NCBI RefSeq assembly: GCF_943914615.1
Contig: NZ_CALUCS010000013.1
Span: 1-64,000, forward strand
Reading direction: 5' to 3'
DNA length: 64,000 nt
Origin: an uncultured Corynebacterium sp.
GTDB lineage: Bacteria; Actinomycetota; Actinomycetes; Mycobacteriales; Mycobacteriaceae
This document shows, one piece after another, positions 41,418-50,914 of the stretch. The translations under genes were made by a program, and so were the position numbers. A model generated the notes under the pieces. It was given only the letters and a program-made list of their open reading frames with translations. It searched no databases and was not told the DNA's origin. Every line of letters starts with the position of its first letter. Position 1 is the stretch's first letter.

Positions 41418-42191
41418 ATGAGTGGAAACGACAGCACCGGAAACGGCACGCCCCGCCGCCGGCGCCGCCGTCCCAGAAGAAGGCACCGCTCTGGCAGCGG
41501 CCAGCAGCAAGGCAGCGGCCAGCAGAACAACCAGCGCGGCCAGAACTCCCAAAACAGCTCCAACCAGGGCAAGCGCAAGAGCCACCGAAACCAGCCGCAC
41601 CGCAGGAAGGGCACCAGCTCCAACAACCGCAACCGCCAGCGCAACCGCAGCAACTCGCGCCCCCGTTCTTTCGACGAGCACTCCAGCCTGCCGACCTCCG
41701 TGGAGACCTCGGCGGGTGGCCTCGTCCTTTCCGGCCTGGCGGAAGCCGTGCAGCCTAATGGCGAGGTCGACTTCTCCGCAATCTATGTAGCCCTTATCGG
41801 CCGCCTGGATCGCCGCGGCAGGCTGCTGTGGTCCATGCCGAAGGGGCACATCGAGCCAAACGAATCCCAGCACGCCACCGCCGAGCGCGAGGTGTGGGAG
41901 GAAACGGGCGTAGCCGGGGAAGTCATCGCCGACCTCGGCACCATCGACTACTGGTTCGTCTCCGAGGGCATCCGTATCCACAAAACCGTCCACCACCACC
42001 TGCTTCGCTATGTCGATGGGGACCTGAATGACGAAGACCCGGAGGTCACCGAGGTTCGTTGGCTACCTGTTAATCGCCTGATCGAGCACCTGGCCTACGC
42101 CGACGAGCGGCGCCTTGCTCGCCAAGCCTTCGATAACCTCGCCGACCTGGCGCGTGCAGAGGCCGACGCTGGCCGTGCCACGCCACGCTAA
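41418..42191 (+). CDS. mutT4: MutT4-type NUDIX hydrolase with basic N-terminus
   Basis: A 257-residue protein. Residues 1-95 are a disordered Arg/Asn/Gln/Ser tract (TPRRRRRRPRRRHRSGSGQQ). The NUDIX fold follows with box GHIEPNESQHATAEREVWEE plus TGV (about 150-172). Orthology to M. tuberculosis Rv3908 rests on this plus the order mutT4 - Rv3909-like - murJ - sigM. The basic head may bind nucleic acid. TATCGT lies 7 bases before the ATG, again suggesting a leaderless start. pcnA was probably its divergent neighbour before island insertion. Confidence 0.87.
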   Translation: MSGNDSTGNGTPRRRRRRPRRRHRSGSGQQQGSGQQNNQRGQNSQNSSNQGKRKSHRNQPHRRKGTSSNNRNRQRNRSNSRPRSFDEHSSLPTSVETSAGGLVLSGLAEAVQPNGEVDFSAIYVALIGRLDRRGRLLWSMPKGHIEPNESQHATAEREVWEETGVAGEVIADLGTIDYWFVSEGIRIHKTVHHHLLRYVDGDLNDEDPEVTEVRWLPVNRLIEHLAYADERRLARQAFDNLADLARAEADAGRATPR

Positions 42192-42292
42192 GGATCGCTA
42201 ACGGATTGCCAGCCCAGGCTGTTAGAACTATTGGCGACTAACAACTACTAATTACTTACGTAAGCATGTAATCGTGCACAAAGGTGAGCGCA

Positions 42293-45031
42293 ATGTCTAG
42301 ATTCCCCCACGCCTGCACGGCGTTTGGTGTTTCTGTCGCGCTCTGTGGCCTTTTTGCCCTGCCTGTGGCCCCGGCGGCTGCTGACCCTTTTAATGACGCC
42401 CCCTCGGCCTCCACCGCTCAAAACTCCGCCCAGGGGCGGGCTGTGGACCCCACCGACCCCGCTGTTCATGAGGATTCCAACTGGGCCAACCCTCTAGCTC
42501 GCGCGACGGATCCGCAGCAAGACGTGGACTTGGAGATCATCGGCATCGGCACCAGCTCCAGCGTTCATGCCGCCGCCGGCCAGACCTACACTCTGCGCAT
42601 CCATAATGATCGCTCCCACGCCCTGAGCAATCTTTCGCTCACCTTGTTCTATCGCTCGGCCGCCACTGCCGCGGAGGTGCGCGTCGCGCAGCTTGCTAAC
42701 CAGGGCGAATACTCCCTCAGTAGCCAGCCTCTGCAGCTCGACGGCACGCTCGGGCCAGGTGAGACGCGCGAGGTCACGGTCACTCTTCCTGCGGCCGGTA
42801 TCTCCATCGACTCTTCTCATGACGCCCCCTCACCCCAACCGCTGAACCTTCCGCCTAATGCTTTTGCCGAACCCGGTGCTTATCCCCTGCTGTTTAGCCT
42901 GAGCGGCCAGGACACGGACCCGGAAGACCCAGGGCAGGGGAGCGCGCAGTACCTGGCGGTGGCGCGAACAACGCTGAGCGTGGGGGCGTCCACAAGAAAG
43001 GAAGACCAACCCAGCACCCCAGTGACGGTCGTGTATCCGCTGGCGGGGCAGACGTACATGGCGGCGGGGCAGACGGGCGACGCGCCGAAGCGGCGGCCCG
43101 CGTTTGTGACGAAGGACGTGCTGGCGGCCGAGGTCGGCAAGGGCGGCAGGCTGCGTGGGCTGCTGGATGCGTACCGCGAGGCGGAGTCGACCAAGCTGAA
43201 GCAGGCGACGTGCATCGCCATCGACCCGGAACTACTGGATACAGTAAACCGCCTGGCCGAGGGCTATTACGTGGGCGAGCGCGCGCCTGACCCGGTGGAG
43301 GAGCCGCAGCGGCTGCGCGACTCTTGGGACGAGATCCTGGGTGGCAAGGAGGTAGACGCCCAGCACATGCCCGGCAACGCGGATGCGAGAAAATGGATCG
43401 CTGACCTGCGGGAAGTCGTACAAAGCAACTGCTCGGTGGCGTTGCCGTACGCCGGAGCGGATATCAATGGGCTTTCGCAGGTGGATTCCGACTGGCTCCG
43501 CGTGCGCGCGCTGGGCACGGGTACCGAGGTGATTCAGCGGATCCTGGGCGTAGTGCCGACGCAAAACGTGGTGATCCCGGACTCCGGCTACGTTTCCCCG
43601 GAGGCGCAGCAGGTGCTGGCAGCGGGAATCAGCAAAGCTCCGGAGGGTGTGGAGCTGGTAGAGACCGACCAATCCCGCCGGTTTGAGCAGACTGTGCAAG
43701 GTAAACCGGCAATTCCGCAGGCCGGGCACGTCACCGCGCTGATGGCGGAGAACACGGTAAATATCGAGCAGCCCGCGGCCGCACCCGAACAAGATCCCGG
43801 CGACGCAGGTCCAGATAGCATCGACCCCGCCAACCCCACCGACGAGGCATGGAACCAGCGTCTGGTGAACCTCCCCGGCGCGCAGACCGGCAGTTCGAAG
43901 ACCACCGCCACTGCACTGACGTATTCCGCGGACCTCGGCACAGTACTCAAGGCCACCGGCGAACACCCGGAGGTTGCCGCGTACTCCAACCCTGACCTGC
44001 GCTTTAACCTCACCGACGATAGTGCCGTCGCCCGCCTGGCCAGCGCGCAGGCGGTGCTGAACCTGGAGCTGGATTCCGGCCGCCCGACCCTCGCCGTGCC
44101 GCCCGCCGCATGGTCGGTGAACAAGGCCCAGGCCAGCAGCTTCCTGCAGACCATCAGCCAGCGCCTGGACAATCACTCGGCTACTCCCGCCCCGCTGCCG
44201 GAGGCCGTGAAGCCTCGAGGCATCGACCTGGCGGATGTGGGCTCCGGTAGCACCACAGTGCCTTACACCGACCCCGGCGCGTACTCCTCACCCTACCTCG
44301 GCACCATGGCGGATACCGCCCGCAAGCTGCAGGAACTTACCTTGTTCATGCAGAATGATTCCACCATTGCGCTGACCCGCGAGGGCTTCACCAGCCCCCT
44401 GTTTTCCGATCTTCTGCGTGGCCTTTCCACCTACCGCAAGCGCGAGCGAGACCACATGGACGTCCTGCGTGAGCGCCTCGGCACCAACCTCGCCCGCGTG
44501 GGGCAGGTCACCTCTCAGCTGCGCCGCTCCATCAGCCTGCTGCCGCCGGGCAATGTCTTTACCCGCACGTCGGATTCCTCCCCGTTGCTGGTTGTAGCGC
44601 GCAATGGACTGCCCCTGCCGGTGACGGCCAAGGTTGGTTATTCTTCTGACGCCGACACGGATGTCACCGTCCACGTGGATTCCACGGCCTCGCCGACGAT
44701 CCCGGCGAAGGGTTCCATCACCTGGTCGCTAACCACCGATATTGCGGACACATCCAAGCAGGTCAACCTATCTTTGTGGCTGGCTACCACCGGCCAAGAC
44801 GGCAAGAAGGATCTGCAGGACGGAACCCGAATTTCGGACTCGGTGGAGCTGCGCGTGCAGTCCGTGCCGGGACTGTCCTCCCGCGGGGTGACCATCATCG
44901 CCGTGCTACTGCTGGGCATCGGCGCGGCGGGCAAGGTTCTGTGGGATCGCCGGAGTGGGCTCGCCTCTAAGCGCAGTACAGCCACTCCGCTGCGGCCCGC
45001 TCCGCGTCCGCAGGAGGGCGATCAAAACTAG
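42293..45031 (+). CDS. DUF6049 secreted/anchored protein (Rv3909-like)
   Basis: A 912-residue protein with a signal peptide (FPHACTAFGVSVALCGLFAL, cleavage after PAAA), a large extracytoplasmic region, and one C-terminal TM helix (about 864-885, GVTIIAVLLLGIGAAGKVLW) followed by a basic tail. It corresponds by position and architecture to Rv3909, directly upstream of murJ. AAAGG lies about 8 bases before the ATG at 42293; an in-frame GTG at 42284 is the alternative. Function unknown; the conserved pairing with MurJ suggests a role in peptidoglycan export. Confidence 0.87.
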   Translation: MSRFPHACTAFGVSVALCGLFALPVAPAAADPFNDAPSASTAQNSAQGRAVDPTDPAVHEDSNWANPLARATDPQQDVDLEIIGIGTSSSVHAAAGQTYTLRIHNDRSHALSNLSLTLFYRSAATAAEVRVAQLANQGEYSLSSQPLQLDGTLGPGETREVTVTLPAAGISIDSSHDAPSPQPLNLPPNAFAEPGAYPLLFSLSGQDTDPEDPGQGSAQYLAVARTTLSVGASTRKEDQPSTPVTVVYPLAGQTYMAAGQTGDAPKRRPAFVTKDVLAAEVGKGGRLRGLLDAYREAESTKLKQATCIAIDPELLDTVNRLAEGYYVGERAPDPVEEPQRLRDSWDEILGGKEVDAQHMPGNADARKWIADLREVVQSNCSVALPYAGADINGLSQVDSDWLRVRALGTGTEVIQRILGVVPTQNVVIPDSGYVSPEAQQVLAAGISKAPEGVELVETDQSRRFEQTVQGKPAIPQAGHVTALMAENTVNIEQPAAAPEQDPGDAGPDSIDPANPTDEAWNQRLVNLPGAQTGSSKTTATALTYSADLGTVLKATGEHPEVAAYSNPDLRFNLTDDSAVARLASAQAVLNLELDSGRPTLAVPPAAWSVNKAQASSFLQTISQRLDNHSATPAPLPEAVKPRGIDLADVGSGSTTVPYTDPGAYSSPYLGTMADTARKLQELTLFMQNDSTIALTREGFTSPLFSDLLRGLSTYRKRERDHMDVLRERLGTNLARVGQVTSQLRRSISLLPPGNVFTRTSDSSPLLVVARNGLPLPVTAKVGYSSDADTDVTVHVDSTASPTIPAKGSITWSLTTDIADTSKQVNLSLWLATTGQDGKKDLQDGTRISDSVELRVQSVPGLSSRGVTIIAVLLLGIGAAGKVLWDRRSGLASKRSTATPLRPAPRPQEGDQN

Positions 45032-45084
45032 ACACGCCCGGGGCTCCGTTAGGGAATGCACGGTTGTTGCATAAAGATGGAGTA

Positions 45085-48000
45085 GTGACTTCTGAGCAAG
45101 AGAGGGAAGACCAACCGGCTAGGCCCTCGGCCGGACAGCGCGGACGATTCCGTGCGACCCAGCCGCCGGCGCTAGCGCCGAAGAAAGACCGCGCGAAGGC
45201 TGGGGCGCCGACGGGTGGAGACGGGGCGTCACAAAACAGCCCGACCCAGAGCAATGGTGACCAGCACGACGGTGCCCACAACGACAACGGCAATGCCGCA
45301 GCGGCAACCGCGGGTACCGCGACCGCCGCCAGTGCGAGTGCTGCCACCGCGACCGCAACCGACGAACCGACCGATAACGACGGTAACGACGGTAACGGCG
45401 CCAGCAATGGCAACACAGACAGCCAGAGCCAGAAGCAGAGCGACGAGCAGATCGTCCGCGCCGGCGGCTCCATGGCCATTGCCACCCTGATTAGCCGCAT
45501 CACGGGCTTCCTGCGCACGGTGTTCATCGCCTCCGCGCTGGGCGGTGCGGTGGCCAGTGCCTTCAACACGGCCAACACGCTGCCGAACCTCGTGACTGAG
45601 CTGGTGCTCGGCGCGGTGCTGACCTCCCTGGTCGTGCCCGTGCTGGTGCGCGCCGAGAAGGAAGACGCGGACCGCGGCGAGGCTTTCATACGAAGACTCT
45701 TGACGCTCACGTTCTCGCTGACCCTGGTCATCACCCTGGTCTCCGTGGCATGCGCGCCGCTGCTGGTGCGCATGAGCCTGGATTCCGAGGGGCACGTGAA
45801 CATCGGCATGTCCACGGCATTCGCCTACCTGGTGCTGCCGCAGATCATGTTCTACGCCATGTTTGCCGTGTTCATGGCGATTTTGAACACCAAGGGAGTA
45901 TTCAAACCCGGCGCGTGGGCGCCCGTGGCCAACAACGTGGTCACGCTCGCCGTGCTGGGCTTGTACATGTTCCTGCCGCGGGATACGAAGCTGCAGCCCA
46001 CGGACAACGTCACCATTACCGACCCGCACGTGCTGCTGCTGGGCCTGGGCACTACCGCCGGCGTGGTGATGCAGGCACTGATTATGGTGCCGTTCCTGCG
46101 CAAGGCCGGCATTAACCTGCGTCCGCTGTGGGGGATCGACGAGCGCCTGAAGTCCTTCGGCGGCATGGCCATCGCCATCGTCGTATACGTGGCCATCTCC
46201 CAGGTCGGTTGGCTGCTGAATAACCGCATCGCCTCCGACACCTGGGAGGTCGCGCCGACAATTTACATGCAGGCTTGGCAGCTGCTGCAAATGCCTTATG
46301 GCGTGATCGGCGTGACGCTGCTGACGGCCGTCATGCCGCGCCTGTCCCGCAATGCCGCGGAGGGCGACGACAAGGCCGTGGTGCGCGACCTGACCGTCGC
46401 CTCGAAGCTGACGATGCTGGCGATGGTGCCAATCATCGTATTCTTCACCTGCTTCGGCACCTTGATCTCCGCCGCATTGTTCGCCTACAAGGAGTTCTCC
46501 CTGGAGGACGCGAACGTGCTGGGCTGGACCATCAGCTTCTCCGCGTTCACGCTGATTCCCTACGCCCTGGTGCTGCTGCACCTGCGCGTGTTTTACGCCC
46601 GCGAGGAGGTCTGGACCCCTACCTTCATCATCGCTGGCATTACCGCCACGAAGCTGGCCTTCGCTTACATCGCCCCGCAGATCGCCACCGAGCCGCGCCT
46701 GGTTGTGGTGCTGCTGGGTGCAGCCAACGGACTGGGCTTTATGGCCGGTGCGATCATCGGCGACCGCCTGCTGCGACGCTCGCTGGGGGACCTGCAATTC
46801 CGCAAGGTGACCAAGACTGTGCTGTGGGCGCTGGGTTCCTCGCTGATCGGTGCACTGGTCGCCTGGCGCGTGGATGTGCTGCTGACGCACTTCGCATTCC
46901 CGGCACTCGCCAACCCCTGGTTCGTCATCCGCCTGCTGATCGCCGGCGTGCTGTTCCTGGGTGTGACCGGGCTGATTCTGGTGCGCGCCCCGCTGCCGGA
47001 GATCCAAACCCTGGTAGGCGCCCTGTCGCGCATCCCGGGTATGTCGCGGGTTCTTCCTTCTCGACGCCCACTCCCCAGCGACGAACAGCCCATCGAGGAG
47101 GACCAGCCCCGTCGCCTGTCGGCTCAGGAGCTGGCTGCCCGGGAGGCCATTGCTCTGGACCACATGATGGCCGGCGTGGCGCTGCCGCCACTGGCGGCTG
47201 GCCGGGTGCGCGGTCCGCGCCTGGTGCCGGGCGCTCCACTGCTGGAGGGCCGCTACCGTCTGCTCGCCGACCACGGCGGTTGGTCTGCCGCCCGCTTCTG
47301 GCAGGGCCGCGAGCTGGCCACCGGCGATATCGTGGCTCTGACCATCATGGATCCGGTGGCTTATGCCCGCTCGCAGGTCGCCCCCGGAGTATCCGTGCCT
47401 GTCAACGGCGTGGAAGTGGCACGCGCGAAGGACGAAATGCTGCGCCTCTCCGCGAAGCTTAAGCAGTTCGACGTGCCGGGTATGGCACAGGTTAGCCGTG
47501 TGATCGACTACGGCAACCTGGTGGTCATTGTTTCCCGCTGGGTACAGGGTTCCCCGCTGACCACCGTGGCGGAAAGCCAGCCAGAGCCGCTGGCGGCGGC
47601 CTTCGCCGTGTCCTCCCTGGCCGACGCTGCCGCGCAGGCCGAGGACAGTGGCACCTCACTGGGCTTGGATCACCGCGACCGCGTGCGCATCGGCACCGAT
47701 GGCGCGGCCGTGCTGGCCTTCCCGGGTGTGCTACCGAACGATGACACGGCACAGGATGCACACGGCGTGGCCGTTGCGCTGCGCCTGTTGCTGGAGCACG
47801 TCCCCTACGAGGAGGTGCCGGAGGACCTCACCCGCATCTACAAGAAGATCCACGAGCTCGACGGCGAGAAGGTGGGCCCGGAGGACCTGCGCAAGGTAGC
47901 GAAGGATCTGCGAGAGCTGAAGGCCGGTGGCCTGGCGATCAAGGAGGATCCAACCCCGGACCCGAGTGCGCAGTCCGGTTTCGGTGCCCGTGGCAACCGC

Positions 48001-48927
48001 CCGGTGGGCATGGCAGCCGCCGCGGCTATCGCGTTCGTCTCCGTGCTGGTTGTCGCCGCGCTGGTTGCGGCGGTGGTCAGTGTGGTCGGTGGCGACCGGA
48101 AGGATTCACCACTGTCCACCGACTCGCTGCGCCAGGGTGCGCAAGCCGTCCGTGGCGTGGATCCGGCGGAGGTCCCTCTGAGCCGGCCCCTCGAGTGGCT
48201 GCCCGCCGATGTGAACTGGCCGCTGGACCGCCCAGATCTGGCGCGTCTGATCACCGACGGCGACCCCGAGACGTTCTGGCAGTCCAACCCGGCATCGGTG
48301 CAGCTCGGCGGCCAGCCTGGCACCACGAAGCCCGGGATTGGCCTTGTGATGACGCTGCCAGAGGGCACTGCACTGTCGCAGGTTCAGCTGCGCGGCCTGA
48401 CCCGGGGAACCACCCTGGAGCTGCGCCTGGCGCAGACGGACACCAACGGAAAGCTGACATCTCTGGACCAGACGACGCTGCTTAAGACCGTGCATGCGGA
48501 CTCCGATGACGTGACCGTGGATCTGGCCGGCATGGGCGCGGACACCGCAGACACCACTGGCGACTCCGGCTGGGGTGTCGACCGCGAAGGATCCTCCGCC
48601 GCACCGGGCGAGAATGCCGACGAAGGCGACAGTGAAGGCGCAGCGAAAAGTGAAAAGAACAGTGAAAAGGGCAAATACGATACCGATAAGGTCAGCGCCG
48701 CCAAGGGCAACCGCCTGCTGATCTGGATCACCGGCCTGCCGCTGCCGAAGTCCGCCACGTTGGCTGAGGTTACCGCCGCCGGCAACTGGCTGGACCAGAC
48801 CAGCGACGAAAATGCCGGTGGGGATACCTCCGGCGCCGACAACCCAAGCGCCGACAACCCGGACGCCAGCGAGGCCAACACGGAAGATGGCTCCCGCCCC
48901 GCACGTCCCGTACAGCCGGTCGGATAG
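45085..48927 (+). CDS. murJ: MurJ lipid II flippase with pseudokinase and extracytoplasmic domain
   Basis: A 1280-residue protein. A low-complexity Ala/Asn/Asp/Thr head (about 1-125) precedes the 14-helix MurJ/MviN core starting MAIATLISRITGFLRT (about 130-650). A cytosolic pseudokinase-like domain (about 718-940, LLEGRYRLLADHGGWSAARF) lacks a clear catalytic HRD/DFG. A TM helix (about 975-1000) leads to an extracytoplasmic C-terminus. Mycobacterial MurJ (Rv3910) has the same plan, and its phosphorylated pseudokinase recruits FhaA. GTG 45085 lies 8 bases after TAAAGA. Confidence 0.94.
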   Translation: MTSEQEREDQPARPSAGQRGRFRATQPPALAPKKDRAKAGAPTGGDGASQNSPTQSNGDQHDGAHNDNGNAAAATAGTATAASASAATATATDEPTDNDGNDGNGASNGNTDSQSQKQSDEQIVRAGGSMAIATLISRITGFLRTVFIASALGGAVASAFNTANTLPNLVTELVLGAVLTSLVVPVLVRAEKEDADRGEAFIRRLLTLTFSLTLVITLVSVACAPLLVRMSLDSEGHVNIGMSTAFAYLVLPQIMFYAMFAVFMAILNTKGVFKPGAWAPVANNVVTLAVLGLYMFLPRDTKLQPTDNVTITDPHVLLLGLGTTAGVVMQALIMVPFLRKAGINLRPLWGIDERLKSFGGMAIAIVVYVAISQVGWLLNNRIASDTWEVAPTIYMQAWQLLQMPYGVIGVTLLTAVMPRLSRNAAEGDDKAVVRDLTVASKLTMLAMVPIIVFFTCFGTLISAALFAYKEFSLEDANVLGWTISFSAFTLIPYALVLLHLRVFYAREEVWTPTFIIAGITATKLAFAYIAPQIATEPRLVVVLLGAANGLGFMAGAIIGDRLLRRSLGDLQFRKVTKTVLWALGSSLIGALVAWRVDVLLTHFAFPALANPWFVIRLLIAGVLFLGVTGLILVRAPLPEIQTLVGALSRIPGMSRVLPSRRPLPSDEQPIEEDQPRRLSAQELAAREAIALDHMMAGVALPPLAAGRVRGPRLVPGAPLLEGRYRLLADHGGWSAARFWQGRELATGDIVALTIMDPVAYARSQVAPGVSVPVNGVEVARAKDEMLRLSAKLKQFDVPGMAQVSRVIDYGNLVVIVSRWVQGSPLTTVAESQPEPLAAAFAVSSLADAAAQAEDSGTSLGLDHRDRVRIGTDGAAVLAFPGVLPNDDTAQDAHGVAVALRLLLEHVPYEEVPEDLTRIYKKIHELDGEKVGPEDLRKVAKDLRELKAGGLAIKEDPTPDPSAQSGFGARGNRPVGMAAAAAIAFVSVLVVAALVAAVVSVVGGDRKDSPLSTDSLRQGAQAVRGVDPAEVPLSRPLEWLPADVNWPLDRPDLARLITDGDPETFWQSNPASVQLGGQPGTTKPGIGLVMTLPEGTALSQVQLRGLTRGTTLELRLAQTDTNGKLTSLDQTTLLKTVHADSDDVTVDLAGMGADTADTTGDSGWGVDREGSSAAPGENADEGDSEGAAKSEKNSEKGKYDTDKVSAAKGNRLLIWITGLPLPKSATLAEVTAAGNWLDQTSDENAGGDTSGADNPSADNPDASEANTEDGSRPARPVQPVG

Positions 48928-48948
48928 ACCCCCGCCTATAGCGCATCA

Positions 48949-48992
48949 CGGCGCCTGCCTCAACTGTGAAGTTCACAATGAGGCAGGCGCCG
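48949..48992. terminator. Bidirectional terminator after murJ
   Basis: CGGCGCCTGCCTCA (48949-48962) pairs perfectly with 48979-48992, and the loop itself contains the palindrome TGTGAAGTTCACA. This separates the murJ transcript from sigM. Confidence 0.8.
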
Positions 48993-48999
48993 TTCCCAG

Positions 49000-49008
49000 T
49001 TATCCACA
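49000..49008 (+). promoter_or_regulatory. Isolated DnaA box upstream of sigM
   Basis: A perfect TTATCCACA lies 93 bp before the sigM start and 8 bp after the murJ terminator. A single box may be fortuitous, but it is consensus and in a promoter region. Confidence 0.45.
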
Positions 49009-49100
49009 GGCCAGGAACTTCACACCCCCAATCTGCCCGCCAATGAATAGAGTGTTGGGCACGGGGGCGGCACGGCACCCGAAGACACACAAGGGGGAAG

Positions 49101-49718
49101 ATGATGCTGGGGGCGTCACAAAGAACAAAGAGCAACACACGGCCAGCGCAACAAACCGACCACGAGCTGCTGCGCGGCCACAACGAGGGGCAACCCGGTG
49201 CTTTTCGCGAACTCATCGACCGGCACCAGCGCACGCTGTGGTGGGCGGTGCGACGCGTGAATGTGCCCGAGGCTCACCAAATGGACGTTTACCAGGAAGG
49301 TTTGCTGCGCGTGCACCGCTTCGCCGCGCGTTTCAACGGGGAACGCTCCGCCAGCGTGAGTACTTGGATGGCCACCATCATGCGCAACGCAGCACTTTCA
49401 TACATGCAGCGCTACAGCCGCGAGGCACAACCGGGGCGCGAGGATTTCAACGAGCGTACGCGGACGTTGCCCGCGCGGGGGATGCGCGAGGAGGCCACCG
49501 TCGCTCGGTTGGATGTGCACCGTAGCCTACGGCAACTCTCGCCCGAAATGCGTGACGTGATGGTGCTGACGGAGATCCGCGGGCTAAGCGAGGCCTCAGT
49601 CGCAGAGCAACTGGGGGTTCCCATTGGCACCGTGAAATCGCGGAAGAATCGGGCGAAACGGATGATGTACAAGCACCTCGGCGGGGCAGAGGAATACGGA
49701 ATGGCTGTGGCCGGTTAG
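49101..49718 (+). CDS. sigM: ECF sigma factor SigM
   Basis: A 205-residue extracytoplasmic-function sigma factor. Region 2 (LLRGHNEGQPGAFRELIDRH through STWMATIMRNAALSYMQR) and region 4 (LSPEMRDVMVLTEIRGLSEASVAEQLGVPIGTVKSRKNRAKR) are complete. Position between murJ and trxB identifies it as SigM, which in C. glutamicum governs disulfide-stress genes including thioredoxin genes. GGGGGAAG precedes tandem ATGs at 49101 and 49104; the second has better spacing. No anti-sigma gene lies between it and trxB. Confidence 0.93.
   Translation: MMLGASQRTKSNTRPAQQTDHELLRGHNEGQPGAFRELIDRHQRTLWWAVRRVNVPEAHQMDVYQEGLLRVHRFAARFNGERSASVSTWMATIMRNAALSYMQRYSREAQPGREDFNERTRTLPARGMREEATVARLDVHRSLRQLSPEMRDVMVLTEIRGLSEASVAEQLGVPIGTVKSRKNRAKRMMYKHLGGAEEYGMAVAG
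49691..49718 (+). promoter_or_regulatory. Possible SigM-type promoter before trxB
   Basis: GGAAT (49691-49695), a 17-bp spacer and GGTTAG (49713-49718) resemble the GGAAT/YGTTGR promoter described for SigM of C. glutamicum, with two mismatches in the -10. It lies inside the 3' end of sigM, 40-65 bp before trxB. Confidence 0.35.
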
Positions 49719-49756
49719 ACTGGAGTGAACAACATCTTCGACCTCAAAGGATAGAT

Positions 49757-50791
49757 ATGAACCAGCCATTCCTGCAGGCCAGCGGTATTCTCAGCAATGA
49801 TTCGAAGGGTGTCGCGGACGCGGATAACGCCAGCGCTACCAGCGCAGACGACGCTGCAAACGCAGAGGCAGGCAAGGTTCATGACGTCATCATCATCGGC
49901 TCCGGGCCCGCGGGTTACACCGCTGCCGTATACGCGGCACGCGCCGAGCTGAACCCGGTGGTTTTCGAGGGCGTAGAGTACGGCGGCCTGCTGATGCAGA
50001 CCACCGAGGTGGAGAACTTCCCCGGATTCCAGAAGGGCATCATGGGGCCCGACCTGATGGAAGAGATGCGCGCCCAGGCTGAGCGTTTCGGCGCTGACCT
50101 ACGCCAGGAGGACGTGGAGAAGGTCGACCTGACCGGCGAGATCAAGAAGGTGTGGGCCTATGGCGAGGAGTACCAGGCCCGTACGGTGATCCTGGCTACC
50201 GGTGCTGCCCCGCGCTACCTGCACGTTCCCGGTGAACAGGAGATGCTGGGCCGCGGCGTATCCGCCTGTGCGACCTGCGATGGCTTCTTCTTCAAGGACA
50301 AGCAGATCGCCGTGGTCGGCGGCGGCGATTCCGCAATGGAGGAGGCCGACTTCCTGACGAAGTTCGGCGAGACTGTCACCATCATTCACCGTCGTGACGA
50401 GTTCCGCGCCTCCAAGATCATGGAAGAGCGCGCCCGTAACAACCCGAAGATCAAGTTCCTGACCAACGCTAAGGTCGTGGAGGTCAAGGGTGATAAGTCC
50501 GTGGAGACGCTGGTGGTGGAGGATACCCAGACCGGCGAGCAGCAGGACGTTGCGATGGATGCCATGTTCGTAGCCATTGGCCACGACCCGCGCACCACCG
50601 TCTTCGAGGGCCAGGTGGAGCTGCAGGAGAACGGTTATGTGAAGGTCGACGAGCCCTCCACCCGCACTAGCCTGCCAGGCGTGTTCGCTGCCGGTGACCT
50701 GGTGGATTCCCACTATCAGCAGGCCATCACCGCAGCTGGTTCCGGCTGCCGTGCCGCCCTGGACGCCGAGGCTTACCTCGCCACCCTGTAA
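49757..50791 (+). CDS. trxB: Thioredoxin reductase
   Basis: A 344-residue FAD/NADPH enzyme that recharges thioredoxin. A head of about 40 residues (Ala/Asp/Asn-rich) precedes FAD motif IIIGSGPAGYTAAVYAARAE. The redox disulfide is ACATCDGFFF (about C171/C174), the NADPH motif VVGGGDSAMEEADFL, and the second FAD segment GVFAAGDLVD. The N-terminal extension is not needed for the fold. It lies between sigM and trxA, the conserved disulfide-stress module. Confidence 0.97.
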   Translation: MNQPFLQASGILSNDSKGVADADNASATSADDAANAEAGKVHDVIIIGSGPAGYTAAVYAARAELNPVVFEGVEYGGLLMQTTEVENFPGFQKGIMGPDLMEEMRAQAERFGADLRQEDVEKVDLTGEIKKVWAYGEEYQARTVILATGAAPRYLHVPGEQEMLGRGVSACATCDGFFFKDKQIAVVGGGDSAMEEADFLTKFGETVTIIHRRDEFRASKIMEERARNNPKIKFLTNAKVVEVKGDKSVETLVVEDTQTGEQQDVAMDAMFVAIGHDPRTTVFEGQVELQENGYVKVDEPSTRTSLPGVFAAGDLVDSHYQQAITAAGSGCRAALDAEAYLATL

Positions 50792-50914
50792 CAGGTCGGA
50801 CACGTTCGGTCACCGTTAGGTAACTTTGGCCGGTCGGACATAGGATATTTACACGTTGAAGGGTAACCTCCAACCTAAAGAAAAGCGCCCCCAACCAGGA
50901 GGTTCCTCGCCACT

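Noticed and set aside
41082..41999. Open frame of 305 codons on the minus strand
   Set aside because: Antisense to the mutT4-type gene and spans inverted-repeat element IR-5; no recognisable protein.
45229..47274. Open frame of 681 codons on the minus strand
   Set aside because: Antisense to murJ; Gln/His/Arg-rich translation with no domain, as expected of a shadow frame.
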